Assembly: GCA_037962975.1 (NCBI GenBank)
Contig: CM075669.1
Span: 192,766,501-192,830,500, forward strand
DNA: 64,000 nt
Origin: Clitoria ternatea
Lineage: Eukaryota; Streptophyta; Magnoliopsida; Fabales; Fabaceae
Reading direction: 5' to 3'
The notes beneath the pieces were generated by a model, which had not been told where the DNA came from, did no database searches, and saw nothing but the letters and a program-made list of their open reading frames with translations. The position numbers and the translations under genes were made by a program. Of this stretch, positions 36,051 through 46,803 are shown piece after piece. Within the stretch, counting starts at the first letter, position 1. Every line of letters begins with the position of its first letter.

Positions 36051-38934
36051 AGATTGATCATAGATGGGGTTTTTTCCGTTACTTTATTATTATTATTTTT
36101 ATTATCATATTTCTTTTTATGTGAAGGTTATTGAAAAGGGGAACGAGGTGAGTTTTGGGGACCACGAAGGGAACAGTGTGGAGTTAGGTTAGGAAGTGAC
36201 CGCCTGCTATGGTTAATGTTACCCAACATGGGTTATGATGGATGGATGCATAAAGCTAACTAAAGTTGCAATGGACCATGTGGTGGGCAAAAATAGGGTA
36301 CTAATTTCCGTGACGTGGAAGGTCTAGTTTCTTTCTTTTTCCCGTTTTAAATTTTTACTCTCCTTTCCTTTTCACAAAGTTGAAAAAAGCAGTTGGAAGA
36401 GTGACCCAGCAGTAAATAATTCGAATTTATGATATATTTGCTGTAGAGTAGAGTCAACTATGACTCAATGAGAATAATACCCAACACAATTCATCCATTT
36501 AGTTATGCAATAAGTTATTTGTAAATAAATATTTATATTATAAATTTGATTTTAAAATTTATTAAAATAAGTTAAAAATAATTTATTTTGATAAGACACA
36601 TTAAGTAGTTTATTAAAATAAGCCAATAATTTATAAGTTATTTTGATAAGCAGCTTATACTAGAAGTGTTTATTGTTTGAATTGATTTAATTTTTAGACA
36701 AAATATCACATGATCTGATTACATTATTAAGTTATAATTTGGTTCAATTAGATTGGATTAGTTTGTTCAATTTCATATTAACTACTTTAAAACAAAATCA
36801 CCACTAAAAAAATAATTTATAAGCATGAATAATTACTTTAAAACAAAATCACCATCGTACAAAAATTCAGTATAATCAAAAAGTCATAAATCATTACATA
36901 GAATCTTTTATTATCATTTTAAATTTAGTTTATATAATTTAACGAGGTAATATAAATTAAGAATAATATATTAAAAATTACAATTGGATCAAACTTAATT
37001 CAATTTTAATAGACCGACTAAAATATATATTTTTTACCGATCCGAATTGAATGATTATCACGTTTAACTTATTCCAAAGGAATTAATGATAGGAAATAAA
37101 TAAACACTAGTAGGTTATTTAAGTGATTGAAGGATATTTTTCAAACACGAAAAAATATCAATAAAAATTGATATTAATACACAAGTGTTGTGGCTGTGGT
37201 TAACATAAAGTGTTGTGCACCGAACAAACAAGATTCGATAGAAGAAAAATAGGAGGAAAAAGAGGACGAATAGAGGGAAAAGGAAGAAAAATGTTGAGAT
37301 AAATCAGAGTTAGTTCGGCTGATCGAAATTGTACGTAGCTTTCAGAATTAGAGAACCTGCTCTTTATCACAAGAATCTTGACTCACCTACCGTACTTTCC
37401 CTCTCGTTTCCTGATTTCCATCCCCTCTCATTCTTTTTCCATCCCAATTTAAAGCACTGGAATTAAAACTATTTGAAAAAAATGAATGAATCAATTCTAA
37501 GTCAAAGTTTTTAACATTTTAAACTTATTCAGATATTTAAATTTTAATATGTATACTCTGTTTCTTTTGTTGTTAAAATTATATGTTGAAATTATGACAA
37601 CTTCAAATGCTCTCTTTCATCATACAAGTTTATAATTTAAAAACTTATAGTGTATAATTTTTTAGTTAGCTTATTTAAAAAGATATGTTTGACAAAAACT
37701 TGTTTAAAATAATTTTTTAATCATTTTAAAGTTATAACTATATACAAGGTAAAAAAAATTTATTTAAGGGTTGATGAGAAAATTTATATCTTTTAATAAG
37801 TCATAAATTATTTAAAGTAATTTTTTAAAAACTATAAACTGAAAATGATAAATTTAAGATTAGAACCTAAAACCTCAAAACCACTAAACCAATCCCGATG
37901 ACTGATCTATTATATTATCATGAATAAGTACATATTAAATTAAAAATTCTAGTCGTAACTTTTATTAAGTAACGTATATAGAGTATACTTAAAATAAATT
38001 TGAAGACCTTACACGGTTAATATTCTCACTAATCAAACTAACTCAAGTGATGAGATAGAAATTCTACGAGGGCATAATTCTTTCACTAAATTTTAATGAA
38101 ATGGTTAGAAATTCAATTTTAGATTACTATTAAGTTAAAGTAATTCGCTGTTGATTAGTTTATATATAAAGTTCCGGTTGTTAAACTCACTCTAGGTCAG
38201 TAATAGAAAGTTTGTACGTATAGTTTAACCTGACATTTTAGATTTTAATTTCAACTTTTATTGTAAAAATAAAGTTTAGGATCGTAATAAGTAAGAGATT
38301 TTTCGAAACCTTGAAAACACTAATGGGAATTCATTACTACGAAGAATTCCAATTAAAAAGTTGTCATAGCTTTGTGTAATCTAGAAACAGGATGCTTCAT
38401 TCTGATTCTCTCCATGTGATTGAGACATTTTATGGAAGAGTGTAAAGATTTGAGAGTGCAGTCGAATCATGGCTTTTCAACAAAATATATATAGGGATAA
38501 AGGTTAACAAATGTCTTAATATCTATATGAATATTAAGATATGTTATACGAGAAAAAAAATTTTGAGAGTGGGAGAAATAAATTTAAATCATTAAATCTT
38601 ATAATGAATGGTTAAGAATGAAATATATTGACTATGTAGTTTTTTTAAAAAGTTACACGACTTTTTAAGTAATCATATGACTTTGAAAAACTTTTAATTA
38701 TGATCATCTATGTATGGTTGTATGGCTTAGATTTGTCCCCCTCATTCACATTAATACAACCTTTTTCATAAGATATATCTTCATATAAATATAATATGTT
38801 ATAATTTTATGGTATAATTTTTTGTTATAAATATAATTAATAGATGTAATTTGTCAGTTGACACGTTTAGGGAAAAAACAAGTCCCCACTACTTTAAACA
38901 CTCATGAGTCATTATTACTAATAAACACTCTTAA
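36051..38934. other. AT-rich intergenic region
   Basis: No ORF of note. Runs such as TTTATAAGTTATTTTGATAAGC (36630-36655) and related stretches near 36530-36620 and 37640-37830 look like decayed MITE or degenerate repeat sequence. At 37855-37905 the minus strand reads GGTTTAGTGGTTTTGAGG then GGTTCTAATCTTA, resembling the A and B boxes of a tRNA-derived SINE head. Both are weak. Confidence 0.35.
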
Positions 38935-38955
38935 CCCCCCCCCCCCCCCCCCCCC
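38935..38955. repeat. Poly(C) tract of 21 bases
   Basis: Uninterrupted C21 in an AT-rich context. Could form i-motif on this strand and G-quadruplex on the other, or be an assembly/sequencing length artefact. Confidence 0.95.
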
Positions 38956-39969
38956 ACCTCCAAAATATGGTCAACTTTGAGAATCGTTGCCCTTTATGCT
39001 CAAAGTAAATATGGCAAATTTTCAAAGGTTACAATGATTCTACCAAGACTCTCTTACAAAACTTCAAAAACTAATACATTATGACAAATTAATGAATGGT
39101 GAGATTGTCTGTGGTTGAATGAGGTTGGGGAGTCCTCCGTTAAGACCACTTAGATTAACTTCTTGATGTTAGCGCATACTATATTGACAAAGATTAGCTT
39201 TTCCAAGAGTCAATGGACGCTAGGGGGTCTGTTATCCATTGTAAGGAAAGGGGAGGATAAAGAATCTTTCCTTTGTTGAACCATCATCGACTCTCACGTC
39301 ATTGACTTGAATCAATAGCTAGGTATAATCATTTGTTTATTTGTTAACCTGAATTATGATATTTTGGTGTCGTTTTCCTTTTGGTGTTTTAATAAAAGAA
39401 GATGCCTACCAGTTTCAAGGCTATAATGGATAAGAAGAAGGACATGTGGGGTCAAGATTATAACATCGACAATGAAAATGCCATACAGGCCGATGCCACC
39501 AAGAAGCCTGTGATGGCGAACATGCTTATTGTGCATGCAGCCACTAATTAATAACCTCCTATTATAAGGGAAAAGCCAAAGAGTGAAGTTGGAGATAATG
39601 GTGGAACCCCTAAAGGAGAAGTCGGACTAACATTGATGGTGTTGGCACAAGTAATCCTGTCAACGCTATTGGTGGTGGTGTTCAACATGTTTCCTCTACT
39701 GCTAATACTCCATGGTCTGAGGGCTCAAGTTGTTCAAACCTACCTTACATTAGTGTTTTCATAGGGAAGACTTGACACTTTTTGCCTTAAATCCATCCGC
39801 CCTTGTGCTTATGCTCTAATCTTACTAAACAAGATGAAGATGTTGTTGTTGACACCATTATGCATCACGCTTATTGGCAGTATTGTATTTCTTTTGAGAT
39901 GCACAATTCCATTAAGGAGAAAGCAAACCTCCAAAAAATACAAGGACTTATTCTAGTTGGAATGACTGA
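38956..39969. other. Intergenic or degenerate retroelement sequence
   Basis: Short ORFs on both strands (for example 39402 plus, 39803 plus) with no recognised motif. Possibly old gag/pol sequence. Nothing can be named. Confidence 0.3.
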
Positions 39970-40750
39970 CACTACAAGAAAACACCTATTTCGCATGGGA
40001 CGTAGTCATATATCCCATGCTAAGAATGACAAAACCCACGCTAAATGGTGTTGGCATGGGACATAGACTCCTACACCAATTTTTCCCATGCAAACACTGT
40101 GTGGGAGCTTGATATGCCCATGCTAAAACCTGGTGTGGAAAGTGGGCCATAATGTCCCACGCGCAAACCAGACCTTTATCATCATCATCATCATCTTCTA
40201 CACCACCCCGCCCGAACCCTCCACCCTAAATGATGGAGAATGCTAAACACAATAAACACAAAGCAAGAAAAAAATGAAAAAGATATTAGAAGGCTTTGCA
40301 AACAAAAAAAGGTTCTTAATGATTATAGTTCATGATGACACACGATGAAGGATATAAGAGGCGGTCTACGAAGATGATCACAATGGTAGTTGTGCGGTTT
40401 GTAAAGAAGAAAGCATTTGCATAAAGGATAAGAGAAAAAAAAGAAGCAAAATAGGAAGAAAGATGACGAGGAAGAGATAAGTGAGAAATGGGTTGTTGCA
40501 CACATATCATATTGGTTTTGGTCCCACGCTCCTTCCCAAGTTAGGATTGTAAAATCTCGGCCCTTCATGTATCACAAAGGGTAAAGAATCTGGAATGTTC
40601 AAAATTGACATGAGATTGTGAAACAAGAGTTCCATGCCACAACCAAAGTTTAAAATCGGCGTAGGAGCCATGCCCCACGTCAAAACTAAGTAGAATGCAC
40701 TAAAGCATATAAAAGGGCAACGTAAAGTTAAACAAAAGACATGCTAAATG
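39970..40750 (+). mobile_element. Truncated CACTA-family end, second CACTA element
   Basis: CACTACAAGAAAA at 39970-39982 is a classical plant CACTA terminal inverted repeat. It is followed by subterminal repeats built on GGCATGGGAC and TCCCATGC (at least eight between 39995 and 40165, plus TGCCACAACC/CCATGCCCCACG further on). No opposite TIR is found before the gypsy pol begins, so one end only. No coding region. Motif and TIR differ from the CACTA at 48833, so it is a different family. Confidence 0.65.
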
Positions 40751-40754
40751 GGTT

Positions 40755-42345
40755 TAATTTTTGAAATAATTTCCATATGTTATTAAGTACAAGAATGACA
40801 AATCTAATATTATGGCTGATGCTTTGTCAAGAAGGCATAATTTGCTAGCTTCTCTTGGAGCTAAGATTCTTGGACTTGATGAAATAAGGGAATTGTATCA
40901 AAACGATCTAGATTTTTCAAACATATATAATTCATCTAGTTCAAACACATCTCATAAGGGATTCTACATTTTAGATGGCTATCTTTTTAAAGCCAACAAG
41001 ATCTGCATTCCTAGGAGTTCCTTAAGAGAATTACTGATTAGAGAAAGCCATGAGGGAGGTTTAATGTTTGGAAGAGATAAGACTTTAGCAACATTACATG
41101 AACACTTCTATTGGCCTAAAATGAAAAAAGATGTTGAAAGACTATGTTCTAGGTGTATTGTTTGTAGAAAAGAAAAATCTAAAATTTCACCTAATGGTCT
41201 TTATACTCCCTTACCACTCCACGTTCTCCTTGGATTGATATATCTATGGACTTTGTGCTTGGCTTGCCTAGGATCCAAAGGTGGATGGATTCTATCTTTG
41301 TTGTAATGGATAGATTTAGTAAGATAGCTCACTTCATTCTTTGTCATAAAATGGATGATGCAAGCCATATTGCTAAACTATTTTTTAAAGAAATTGTGAG
41401 ATTGCATGGCATCCCTAAAACCATTATTTCTGATAGGGATACCAACTTCCTTAGCCATTTTTAGAAAACTCTTTGGGTAAGGCTAGTAACTAAGCTTTTC
41501 TTTTCCACTACTTGTCATCCTTAAACGGATGGACAAGCAGAGGTAGTAAACAAGACTCTTTCTACTTTGTTTAGGGTCTTAGTGAATAAAAATATTAAAT
41601 CTTGGGACGAGTATTTACCACACATAGAGTTTGCATATAATAAGGTACAACACTCCATAACTAAACATAGTCCATTTAAGATTGTCTATGGTTTTAACCC
41701 TTTCACACCTCTTGATCTTTTGCCTATTAAGGTTTCTGATTCCTTCCTTCACTTAGATGGAGATGCAAAAGCAAGCTTTATAAAAGATTTTCATGAGAAG
41801 GTTAAAAATCAAATACAATCCAAAAATGAACATTATGTCTGTTATGCTAATAAGAAAAGAAAGGAAGTTATCTTTGAGGTTAGGGATTGGGTTTAGTTAC
41901 ACTTAAGAAAAGAAATATTTTCTAATCTAAGAAAATCCAAACTAAACCCAATAAGTGATGGTCTATTTCAAATAGTTGAAAAGATTAGTAACAATGCCTA
42001 TGTTTTTGACTTACCTGGTGATTATGGGGTTAGTGTTACTTTTAATGTCTCTGACTTGTCTCCTTTTGACTTAGATGATCATGATGACAGTCCAAATTTA
42101 AGGATAAATCTTTTCAAAGAAGGGGAGTATGATGGAGACATGAGAAAGGAAGACCCACTCACAACTCTAGACAGGGGTTTGTAGATTTACAGAGATCCCT
42201 TAACAAGGGCAAAGACAAAAAGGGCCAAGGACATCACTCAACAAACCCTAGTTTCCTTCCTGACCACTCTACATGGGCCTAAGCCCAAGGAGGAACACTT
42301 GAAGACCTCCACATTCTCTTCATGTAATACTTTAGAAGGATAGAT
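40755..42345 (+). pseudogene. Ty3/gypsy pol 3' end: RNase H tail and integrase
   Basis: Begins in the RNase H tail (NIMADALSRRHN), then the integrase zinc-binding H-H-C-C region (HEGGLMFGRDKT, HFYWPKMKKDVERLCSRCIVC), the DDE core (MDFVLGLP; ISDRDTNFLSHF; a CHP-stop-TDGQAEVV segment with the glutamate) and the C-terminal part (LPGDYGVSVTFNVSDLSPFD, then a basic LTRAKTKRAKD tail). Damage: a frameshift near 41225, stops at 41462, 41522, 41894 and 42182. No chromodomain recognised; a chromovirus (CRM/Reina-like) is suggested by the sequence after the integrase core. Integrase would insert cDNA in the nucleus. Confidence 0.85.
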
Positions 42346-42762
42346 TTTTAAGTGTAAAATAGGGTTCCATATGTGTTAAAGATAGGTTTTGGGCCTTGCA
42401 TGATCAATGGGCTACTATTGGGCCTTGTAAATCACTTTGAGCTTGTATTTGGCCATCTTTCTCTAGTTTGAGCTAATTGGGCCTAGAAACTTGTTAGAAG
42501 CCCAATTAGCATACCATTACCAAATTCTACCTTATCCTATATAAGGCTTGCATTCCCTTGTAATCATTACCATTAGTCTTAAATAAAATTTACATTTTGT
42601 GAGAAGTGTGTGCATACTTCCCCTCTTAGGCTAGAGAGAATTTTAGCCTTCTTCAAGCTCTCATCACTAGGTTTCCATCCCTAAAGTGACAAGTTAGAGA
42701 CTTATCCAATCTAGGCGGCATCTCAAATCAACCATTTTCTATAAAACCATTCCACTTTCCAA
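42346..42762 (+). mobile_element. Gypsy 3' LTR, left part
   Basis: Non-coding sequence after pol with a TATA box CTATATAAGGC (about 42536-42546) and a short leader. It is cut at 42762 by the Sirevirus; the pentamer TCCAA (42758-42762) is repeated at 62756-62760 where the gypsy sequence resumes. The LTR start was not placed. Confidence 0.6.
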
Positions 42763-44214
42763 TGTTATTCAAGTGGCCTCAATACTCAAGAGGGGGGTGA
42801 ATTGAGTTTTTAAAACTTTACTTGGAATGCCTTTGAAATTAGTTCTTTTATCACAAGTTTAGAAATAATGCAAGTGAAGTCAAGTATAATGCAAAAGACA
42901 ATGCAAAACAAGAGGTGGATATGGCTGAGACAATTTATCAAACACTTGGTATGCAATGTTCAAAGTTAACTAATTCAAGCAAGCTTAAGTATCCAAACCA
43001 CAATCGATCAACACAAATCAATTAAGTGCAGTATATGAATGTAAAAGAGTAAGGGAGAAGAGCTTGCAAACCAATTTAACGAGTTCCACCAACCCCGGTG
43101 TACGTCTCGCCTTCAAGCAACCCACTTGAAGGATTTCCACTATTGAAGTTTAGAGATACAAGCTATGAGCAATTGCAGCTTCCTAGTGTCCCACACTCAA
43201 GAACTCAATCCTCACTAGCACAAGGGCAACCCACCCAATCTCTCAAACTCTCAATACCCAAAGGTTGAACCCTAACCTTTGTGACCACTCAACCCAGAGT
43301 GAAAACCTTTGTGTTTTGTGTAGTGTTTACAAGTAAATAACTCTCTCAATAGAGTAGATGTACAAGTGAAAGCTTACACAAATTCTAACTCTCAAGATGA
43401 GAGGATATACAAGTTCTAGGCTTGAAATTTCAGAGTATACACAAGAATAAACTCACTAAGCACAAATGAAGGTAAGGAATGATTGCTTCTTGTTGTGTGT
43501 CTTGTGCTTGTGTTTCCTTGCATTTATAGAGCCATGGATGAGCTGTAGAAGTTCCTAGCCGTTGCATGTAGTGGGCATCTAAGAAATAGTGAAGAAATGA
43601 GCTGTCTTCCCACTAAAATGTGTTTTCCCACTATCGTAATCGATTGCGCATCTAGCTGTAATCGATTACACTTTGAATTTTTTAGTCTAGTTCGTGCTGT
43701 AATCGATTAGCCCTTTCTGTGTAATCGATTAGCTTCAAGTCAGAATGATTGTAATCGATTAGATCTTGGCCAGTAATCGATTAGCTATAACCCCTGATGC
43801 ATTTAATTCAGTTCTTGATTTTGGTAATCGATTAGCACCCATGTGTAATCGATTATTGTCGTTCCAGTAGCTTGGTAATCGATTGGCTGAAGTCCTGTAA
43901 TCGATTATCATATGTACCTGATGCATTTAATTCAATTTTTGATGTTGGTAATCGATTATGTCATTTGGGTAATCGATTAGTGTCATTCCAGTATCTTGGT
44001 AATCGATTAGCATACTCCATCTAATCGATTAGCTTATGTTCCTGATGCTTTTAATTCAAAACAGAAGTTGCCTAATCGATTAGCTTGGACTCCCTAATCG
44101 ATTAGCTGCGCAGTTTTTCTGGGTCTGCTTCTAAGTCTTTGTTTTTGCAAGAATTTCTTCAAGAGTCCTTTGTCATTATCAAAATCCTTGAACCTGTAAT
44201 CATATTCAAACACA
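42763..44214 (-). mobile_element. Sirevirus 3' LTR
   Basis: 1,452 bp. On the minus strand starts TGTGTTTGAATATG and ends TTGAATAACA. U3 carries 16 TAATCGATTA palindromes (43637-44103); the TATA box CTATAAATG lies at about 43521-43530, 107 bp after the last palindrome. It is 134 bp longer than the other LTR because that one lost part of the array. Confidence 0.93.
43637..44103. repeat. TAATCGATTA palindrome array, 16 copies (3' LTR)
   Basis: Starts: 43637, 43659, 43700, 43722, 43752, 43773, 43824, 43845, 43875, 43897, 43948, 43970, 44000, 44022, 44073, 44094. Spacings: 22, 41, 22, 30, 21, 51, 21, 30, 22, 51, 22, 30, 22, 51, 21. From 43752 on this is a 124-125-bp higher-order period holding two pairs. 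Every spacing is near a multiple of the B-DNA helical repeat. Two copies end in G (CGATTG). Confidence 0.97.
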
Positions 44215-44570
44215 TTCTCCCCCTTTTTGATGATGATAACCATGTTCATCTCTTGAGGGTTGTTAGTTTAAACAACAAGATTATCTCTAATTTTATCTCT
44301 GTAAAAACATTTGAATTCTGCATGATCTTTTATCTCTTAACCAGATTTTCAGAATGTGCATGTTATCTCTAAAATGTTATCAGATTTTGTATTTAAACAT
44401 TATCTCTTTTATCTCTTAAGCAAATAAATCTTCCCCTATCTTTAGGAATCTATTAACCACTTTAAAAAAAATTTAACCGTTTAGAGATAATTAATCATTT
44501 AGCATAACTATTTTTAGCAGTCAAAACAGATGAACAATTATATGAACAAATATTTCTTCTCCCCCTTTGG
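44215..44570 (-). promoter_or_regulatory. Two Sirevirus polypurine tracts
   Basis: The minus strand reads AAAAAGGGGGAGAA (44228-44215) directly against the 3' LTR, the primer for plus-strand DNA synthesis. A second similar tract, CCAAAGGGGGAGAAGAA, lies at 44570-44554. Multiplied polypurine tracts are a known Sirevirus trait. The 330 bp between them is non-coding, with repeated AGAGATAA motifs. Confidence 0.8.
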
Positions 44571-44720
44571 AATCATCAAAAAGAATAAAGCAAATAAGGC
44601 ATATAATGAAAGACAAATTTTTATTGAATTCAAACTAAGGGAAGTACATCAAAGGAAATAATAAAACTTATGCAGAATTAAAGAAAAAGCAGAAAGCACA
44701 TCAAAACATGAAAAACGGAT

Positions 44721-45836
44721 CTAGTTATCCGTATTGAAAAATCTAAGCTCGGAAATTTGGTGAGACAGATCATCACAGCGCTGTTGCATCATCTCATAAT
44801 GCTGCTGCTCAGTCATGGAAAACTCTTGAAGAGAGTTTTCAATGCGGTCGAAGCGGCGGTCAAGGTGAGCGTAGAGAGATGTAAATGGATCAGCGGGGGC
44901 TTCCGATGCAGCTTGTGGTTCAGGAGGAGGAAGGACTGGCTCATCAGTAGCAAGAGCTTCAAAGGGAATGTTGGCATGATAGCCTTCCATCCTTGAATAC
45001 CATGCTCCGTGCAGAAAAACGATGCCCATTTTGGTGAGGTGATGAGTGCCAATGCAGGCCTTGGGAGGCACTTTTTCAGATAACTCACCAGCCAAATCAA
45101 CTCCTACATCTTTGAAGAGTTTGGTAAGCAAGATGGCATAGGGAAGCTTTTGTTGGTTTTTGGCTTGGCGCATGTGAAGCTTGAGCATTTGAACCCAGTT
45201 AACCTCTTTGTGGTTGTGCATTGCCCACATTAGGAGAACATCATCCTCTTCTACCAACGCATAATTCCCACCGCGAGGAAACAAAATTTTCACTAGGAAA
45301 AAGTGAAGAAGACGGTTGTTCATGGTAAGGTGACCTACCAATTTATGGTTGCTCCTTGGGTGGTTAGCTTTCCATAGCGATTGACGTGTGGCAATGGGAT
45401 TGAATGCCCATTCATCCTCGGGTTCTTCTCTAGTAAACTCAGCATCATTTAGTGGAAGAAGGGAAATATGTGCCAATTGAGCATCTGTGAGTTTTATGGT
45501 CACATTCTTGACCTTGGACTCAAGCATCCCATTAACCAACCTTAGGTTGTAATAGAAGACTCGAACAAGCTCAGGATAGTACAACTCTTCCTTGAGGGTG
45601 AGAAAAGGCAAAAGCTCATAGTGGTGGAGGAGTTGGGTGAAGGTGAAGCTTGGGTGGTTGAAGATTTCCTCATTGATGAAGTGGGGAGAGATTATGGCCT
45701 TCTCAGAAAAAATTTTCACAAAATTTTGGAGGTCTCTAGGAGAAGAGAAGAACCTAGAGAAGTCTAGGGGGTTGTTAGCTTGGCCATGGAGGACCTTGCT
45801 CTTTTGACGGTGCGGGAGGAAAACATGGTAAAGGAG
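44721..45836 (-). CDS. Accessory ORF, putative plant transposon protein (PF20167-like)
   Basis: A 332-codon frame (45719-44721) preceded by a start region at 45836 (MFSSRTVKRARSS) in another frame; one frameshift near 45790-45770 joins it to NNPLDFSRFFSSPRD. The middle (residues about 95-215: HKLVGHLTMNNRLLHFFLVK, then LLMWAMHNHKEVNWVQMLKL) matches the domain found in many plant retroelement ORFs. Residues 255-275 are Pro/Ala-rich; the end (about 280-325) is a predicted coiled coil. It sits between truncated pol and the polypurine tracts, where SIRE1 has its env-like gene, but no signal peptide or membrane segment is visible. It has its own TATA box and palindrome array. Function unknown; coiled-coil multimer or DNA/RNA binding is a guess. 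Confidence 0.7.
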   Translation of the reverse strand, partial: LLYHVFLPHRQKSKVLHGQANNPLDFSRFFSSPRDLQNFVKIFSEKAIISPHFINEEIFNHPSFTFTQLLHHYELLPFLTLKEELYYPELVRVFYYNLRLVNGMLESKVKNVTIKLTDAQLAHISLLPLNDAEFTREEPEDEWAFNPIATRQSLWKANHPRSNHKLVGHLTMNNRLLHFFLVKILFPRGGNYALVEEDDVLLMWAMHNHKEVNWVQMLKLHMRQAKNQQKLPYAILLTKLFKDVGVDLAGELSEKVPPKACIGTHHLTKMGIVFLHGAWYSRMEGYHANIPFEALATDEPVLPPPEPQAASEAPADPFTSLYAHLDRRFDRIENSLQEFSMTEQQHYEMMQQRCDDLSHQISELRFFNTDN

Positions 45837-45940
45837 AGAAGAGAGGCAAAGAAGATGAGAGGAGAATGAGAGAGTTCTTGAGAACTTTTGAGAAAGTTAA
45901 AGGAGAAGAAGGTAGTGTGAGATGAGAGGGTGAGTAGGTG

Positions 45941-45950
45941 GATTTATAAA
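45941..45950 (-). promoter_or_regulatory. TATA box of the accessory ORF
   Basis: TTTATAAATCC on the minus strand, 105 nt before the ATG at 45836 and exactly 100 bp after the last palindrome of the upstream array (46050). The leader is CT-rich, typical of plant 5' UTRs. The geometry copies that of the LTR promoter of the same element. Confidence 0.6.
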
Positions 45951-46049
45951 GGAAAAAAAATAGGTTTAGAAAGGAGTGAAGTGAGATTAATGAGGGAGGA
46001 AGTCGAGCAGACCTCGGGAACCCGCGTTTGACTGTTGCAGAACCGATGC

Positions 46050-46329
46050 TAATCGATTACGAGTCATAGGTAATCGATTAGCTCACTATTTCTAGGGAAT
46101 TTGAATCATTTCGTACAGTGGGTAATCGATTAGAGAAGTTGAATAATCGATTAGTGAAGAAACAGAATCGCCCTAATCGATTAATAGAGGCTTCTAATCG
46201 ATTAGTGGAAAGATAAAGCGGTTTGGACCTGAAACAGAGGCTTTGTAATCGATTATGGGCCAAGAGGTAATCGATTATGCATACAACAGAAGCTTGCTAA
46301 TCGATTAGTTGTCAAATGGTAATCGATTA
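46050..46329. repeat. TAATCGATTA palindrome array, ten copies (internal)
   Basis: Starts: 46050, 46071, 46123, 46144, 46174, 46195, 46246, 46268, 46298, 46320. Spacings: 21, 52, 21, 30, 21, 51, 22, 30, 22, the same 124-bp pattern as in the LTRs. All ten cores are intact (TAATCGATT). It lies between the truncated RT and the accessory ORF. Confidence 0.97.
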
Positions 46330-46335
46330 GTTAGC

Positions 46336-46803
46336 TTAAAAGTGCTCAGATTTTGCAGTTTTTGTTTTAGAGGGCTGGAAGTCTAATGAGTTCAAACCAT
46401 ATAAAGCTTTTCTCAATTTAAAAACATGGTTTGGAAATTTGTGATTTTCAAAACTGGGAGGTTGATCTACATAAATTTCTTCTTGAATATAGCCATTTAG
46501 AAAAGCGTTTTTGACATCCATTTGATAAAGCTTAAAATCCATACAACAAGCAAAAGCTAACAGTAATCTTATGGCTTCTAATCTAGCTACGGGAGCATAT
46601 GTTTCTTCATAGTCTATTCCCTCTTCTTGATTATATCCTTTAGCAACTAATCTAGCTTTGTTTCTAGTTATTATTCCATTTTCATCTAACTTATTTCTAA
46701 AAACCCATTTAGTACCTATTATTAGATGGTCATTGGGTCTTGGCACAAGTTCCCAAACTTCATTTCTTTCAAATTGATTCAATTCTTCTTGCATGGCCAA
46801 CAT
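46336..46803 (-). pseudogene. Sirevirus reverse transcriptase, N-terminal half
   Basis: Starts in the linker (MLAMQEELNQFERNEVWELV) and runs through GTKWVFRNKLDE, KARLVAKGY, YAPVARLEAIR, LYQMDVKNAFLNG and KLRKALYGL, then leaves the family sequence (NSLDFQPSKTK). The YVDD catalytic box and all of RNase H are missing, so an internal deletion ends near 46385. A TAG-to-stop precedes it at 46804. RT would copy the RNA into cDNA in the particle; this copy cannot. Confidence 0.93.

Noticed and set aside
43637..44103. CRISPR-like array (short repeats with regular spacing)
   Set aside because: Repeats are 10-bp palindromes, spacers are themselves repeated and of fixed helical length, and the setting is a plant LTR.
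44721..45719. Viral envelope gene
   Set aside because: It occupies the env-like position but has no signal peptide, transmembrane segment or glycoprotein-type cysteines; a PF20167-like domain and coiled coil fit better.
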